From contig JACQAB010000162.1 in NCBI GenBank assembly GCA_016195205.1, forward strand, positions 1 to 6,300: DNA of 6,300 nt, read 5' to 3'. Position 1 is the stretch's first letter; the number at the start of each line of letters is the position of its first letter. Of this stretch, positions 5,922 through 6,300 are shown one piece after another. The notes under the pieces are model-generated. The model was given only the letters and a program-made list of their open reading frames with translations. It did not search any database and was not told the DNA's origin. The stretch is from Pseudomonadota bacterium (GTDB lineage: Bacteria > Pseudomonadota > Alphaproteobacteria > UBA9219 > RGZA01). Position numbers and translations under genes: made by a program.

Positions 5922-6007
5922 GTCATGCCCGCGAAGGCGGGCATCCACGAAAAGCCAAGCAGCCTTGCCTGTGGCCTATCGTGGACCCCCGCCTTCGCGG
6001 GGGTGAC
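5922..6007. repeat. REP/BIME-like pair of inverted palindromic units (pair 2)
   Basis: Two 29 bp units face each other: 5922-5950 (+) and 5979-6007 (-), with a 28 nt spacer that itself holds a small hairpin (CAAG/CTTG). The first unit has the TGCCCGC/GCGGGCA stem, the second the CCCCCGC/GCGGGGG stem, both with a GAAG loop. This is the reverse order of the two variants in the pair at 2479-2551. The ends are TCCACGA and TCGTGGA, complementary to each other but different from the ends of pair 1. It separates the hydratase fragment from the membrane protein gene. The ribosome binding site GGAGAGG (6008-6014) starts at the very next base. Confidence 0.88.
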
Positions 6008-6022
6008 GGAGAGGGTTTGGCC

Positions 6023-6300
6023 ATGACAACAAACTTTTATCTTCTCTGTCCGTTGATTGCCGCTTTGGGCTGGGGCCTGCTTTACGCGGTGGAAGGCAAG
6101 ATTTATCGCTTTGTCTCGATCCCCACCAATTTTCTTGTTTTTGCCGCGTCGAATGTTTTCTCGGCGTTGCTTCTGGCGTATTGCTTCAAAATGCCCATCG
6201 ATTTTTCTCCTTACCTCACGCATCCGCAGCGGCTGCTGGCTTGGCTGGTGCTGCCTTTCGCCATGATCGGCACGATCTTTCTGCACCTGACCATCAAGAA
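6023..6300 (+). CDS. N-terminal part of a polytopic membrane protein, possibly a DMT/EamA-type transporter
   Basis: The frame starts at ATG 6023, eight bases after the strong ribosome binding site GGAGAGG (6008-6014), and is still open at the window end, with 92 codons visible. Three hydrophobic stretches are clear: about residues 5-23 (containing IAALGWGLLYAV), 33-55, and 71-90. They are separated by short polar loops (EGKIYRF and KMPIDFSPYLTHPQR). The first helix, with a WGL-Y pattern right after the start, and the short loop between helices 1 and 2 resemble the drug/metabolite transporter (EamA) superfamily, whose members have ten helices. This is inference from about a third of a protein; any other small polytopic membrane protein is possible. 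Codon use is somewhat richer in T than in the genes upstream. The REP-like pair separates it from the beta-oxidation genes, so it need not share their function. Confidence 0.75.
   Translation, partial: MTTNFYLLCPLIAALGWGLLYAVEGKIYRFVSIPTNFLVFAASNVFSALLLAYCFKMPIDFSPYLTHPQRLLAWLVLPFAMIGTIFLHLTIK

Noticed and set aside
5810..6286. Minus-strand frame of 158 codons containing TPAKAGVH
   Set aside because: It reads through both REP-like units and antisense to two genes; repeat-derived peptide text and no ribosome binding site.

Overview
This 6.3 kb window looks like ordinary chromosome of a GC-rich alphaproteobacterium. The clues are the codon use, a CcmC-type haem export protein, an alphaproteobacterial-style two-domain 3-hydroxyacyl-CoA dehydrogenase/enoyl-CoA hydratase, and dispersed palindromes of the GTCATGCCCGCGAAGG type. 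The assignment is inference from family resemblance; no rRNA or other marker is present. All supported genes lie on the + strand. I see no tRNA, CRISPR array, insertion sequence or phage gene.

Layout. At 1-219 is the 3' end of ccmC (cytochrome c maturation), followed by a noncoding stretch with short repeated motifs and a leader hairpin. At 384-608 is a small unrecognised acidic protein. After a G-rich inverted repeat (611-695) comes a 555-residue membrane glycosyltransferase of the ArnT/PMT type (705-2372). A 200 bp gap (2373-2572) holds a 14 bp palindrome and a pair of inverted REP-like units. It leads into a thiolase (2573-3709), a second G-rich inverted repeat (3707-3792), and a 3-hydroxyacyl-CoA dehydrogenase (3803-5092). 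The matching enoyl-CoA hydratase half follows in another reading frame (5092-5889). A second REP-like pair (5922-6007) precedes the start of a membrane protein, probably of the DMT/EamA type, that runs off the window (6023-6300).

Function. The thiolase and the dehydrogenase/hydratase form a fatty acid beta-oxidation cassette: hydration, NAD-dependent oxidation and thiolytic cleavage of acyl-CoA. The bifunctional gene appears broken. The dehydrogenase half ends at a TAA, and the hydratase half starts right there in the -1 frame without its first beta strands. This suggests an internal deletion of roughly 75-85 codons (estimated from recalled family length), which is either a real lesion or an assembly fault.

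The most unusual feature is the intergenic DNA. Four of the five intergenic gaps carry a paired inverted repeat ending only 10-21 nt before the next start codon. Two repeat families are involved. One is a G-tract family with G-quadruplex potential. The other is a REP/BIME-like family whose four units show paired base changes that preserve hairpin pairing. I found no convincing new defence or enzymatic system here.
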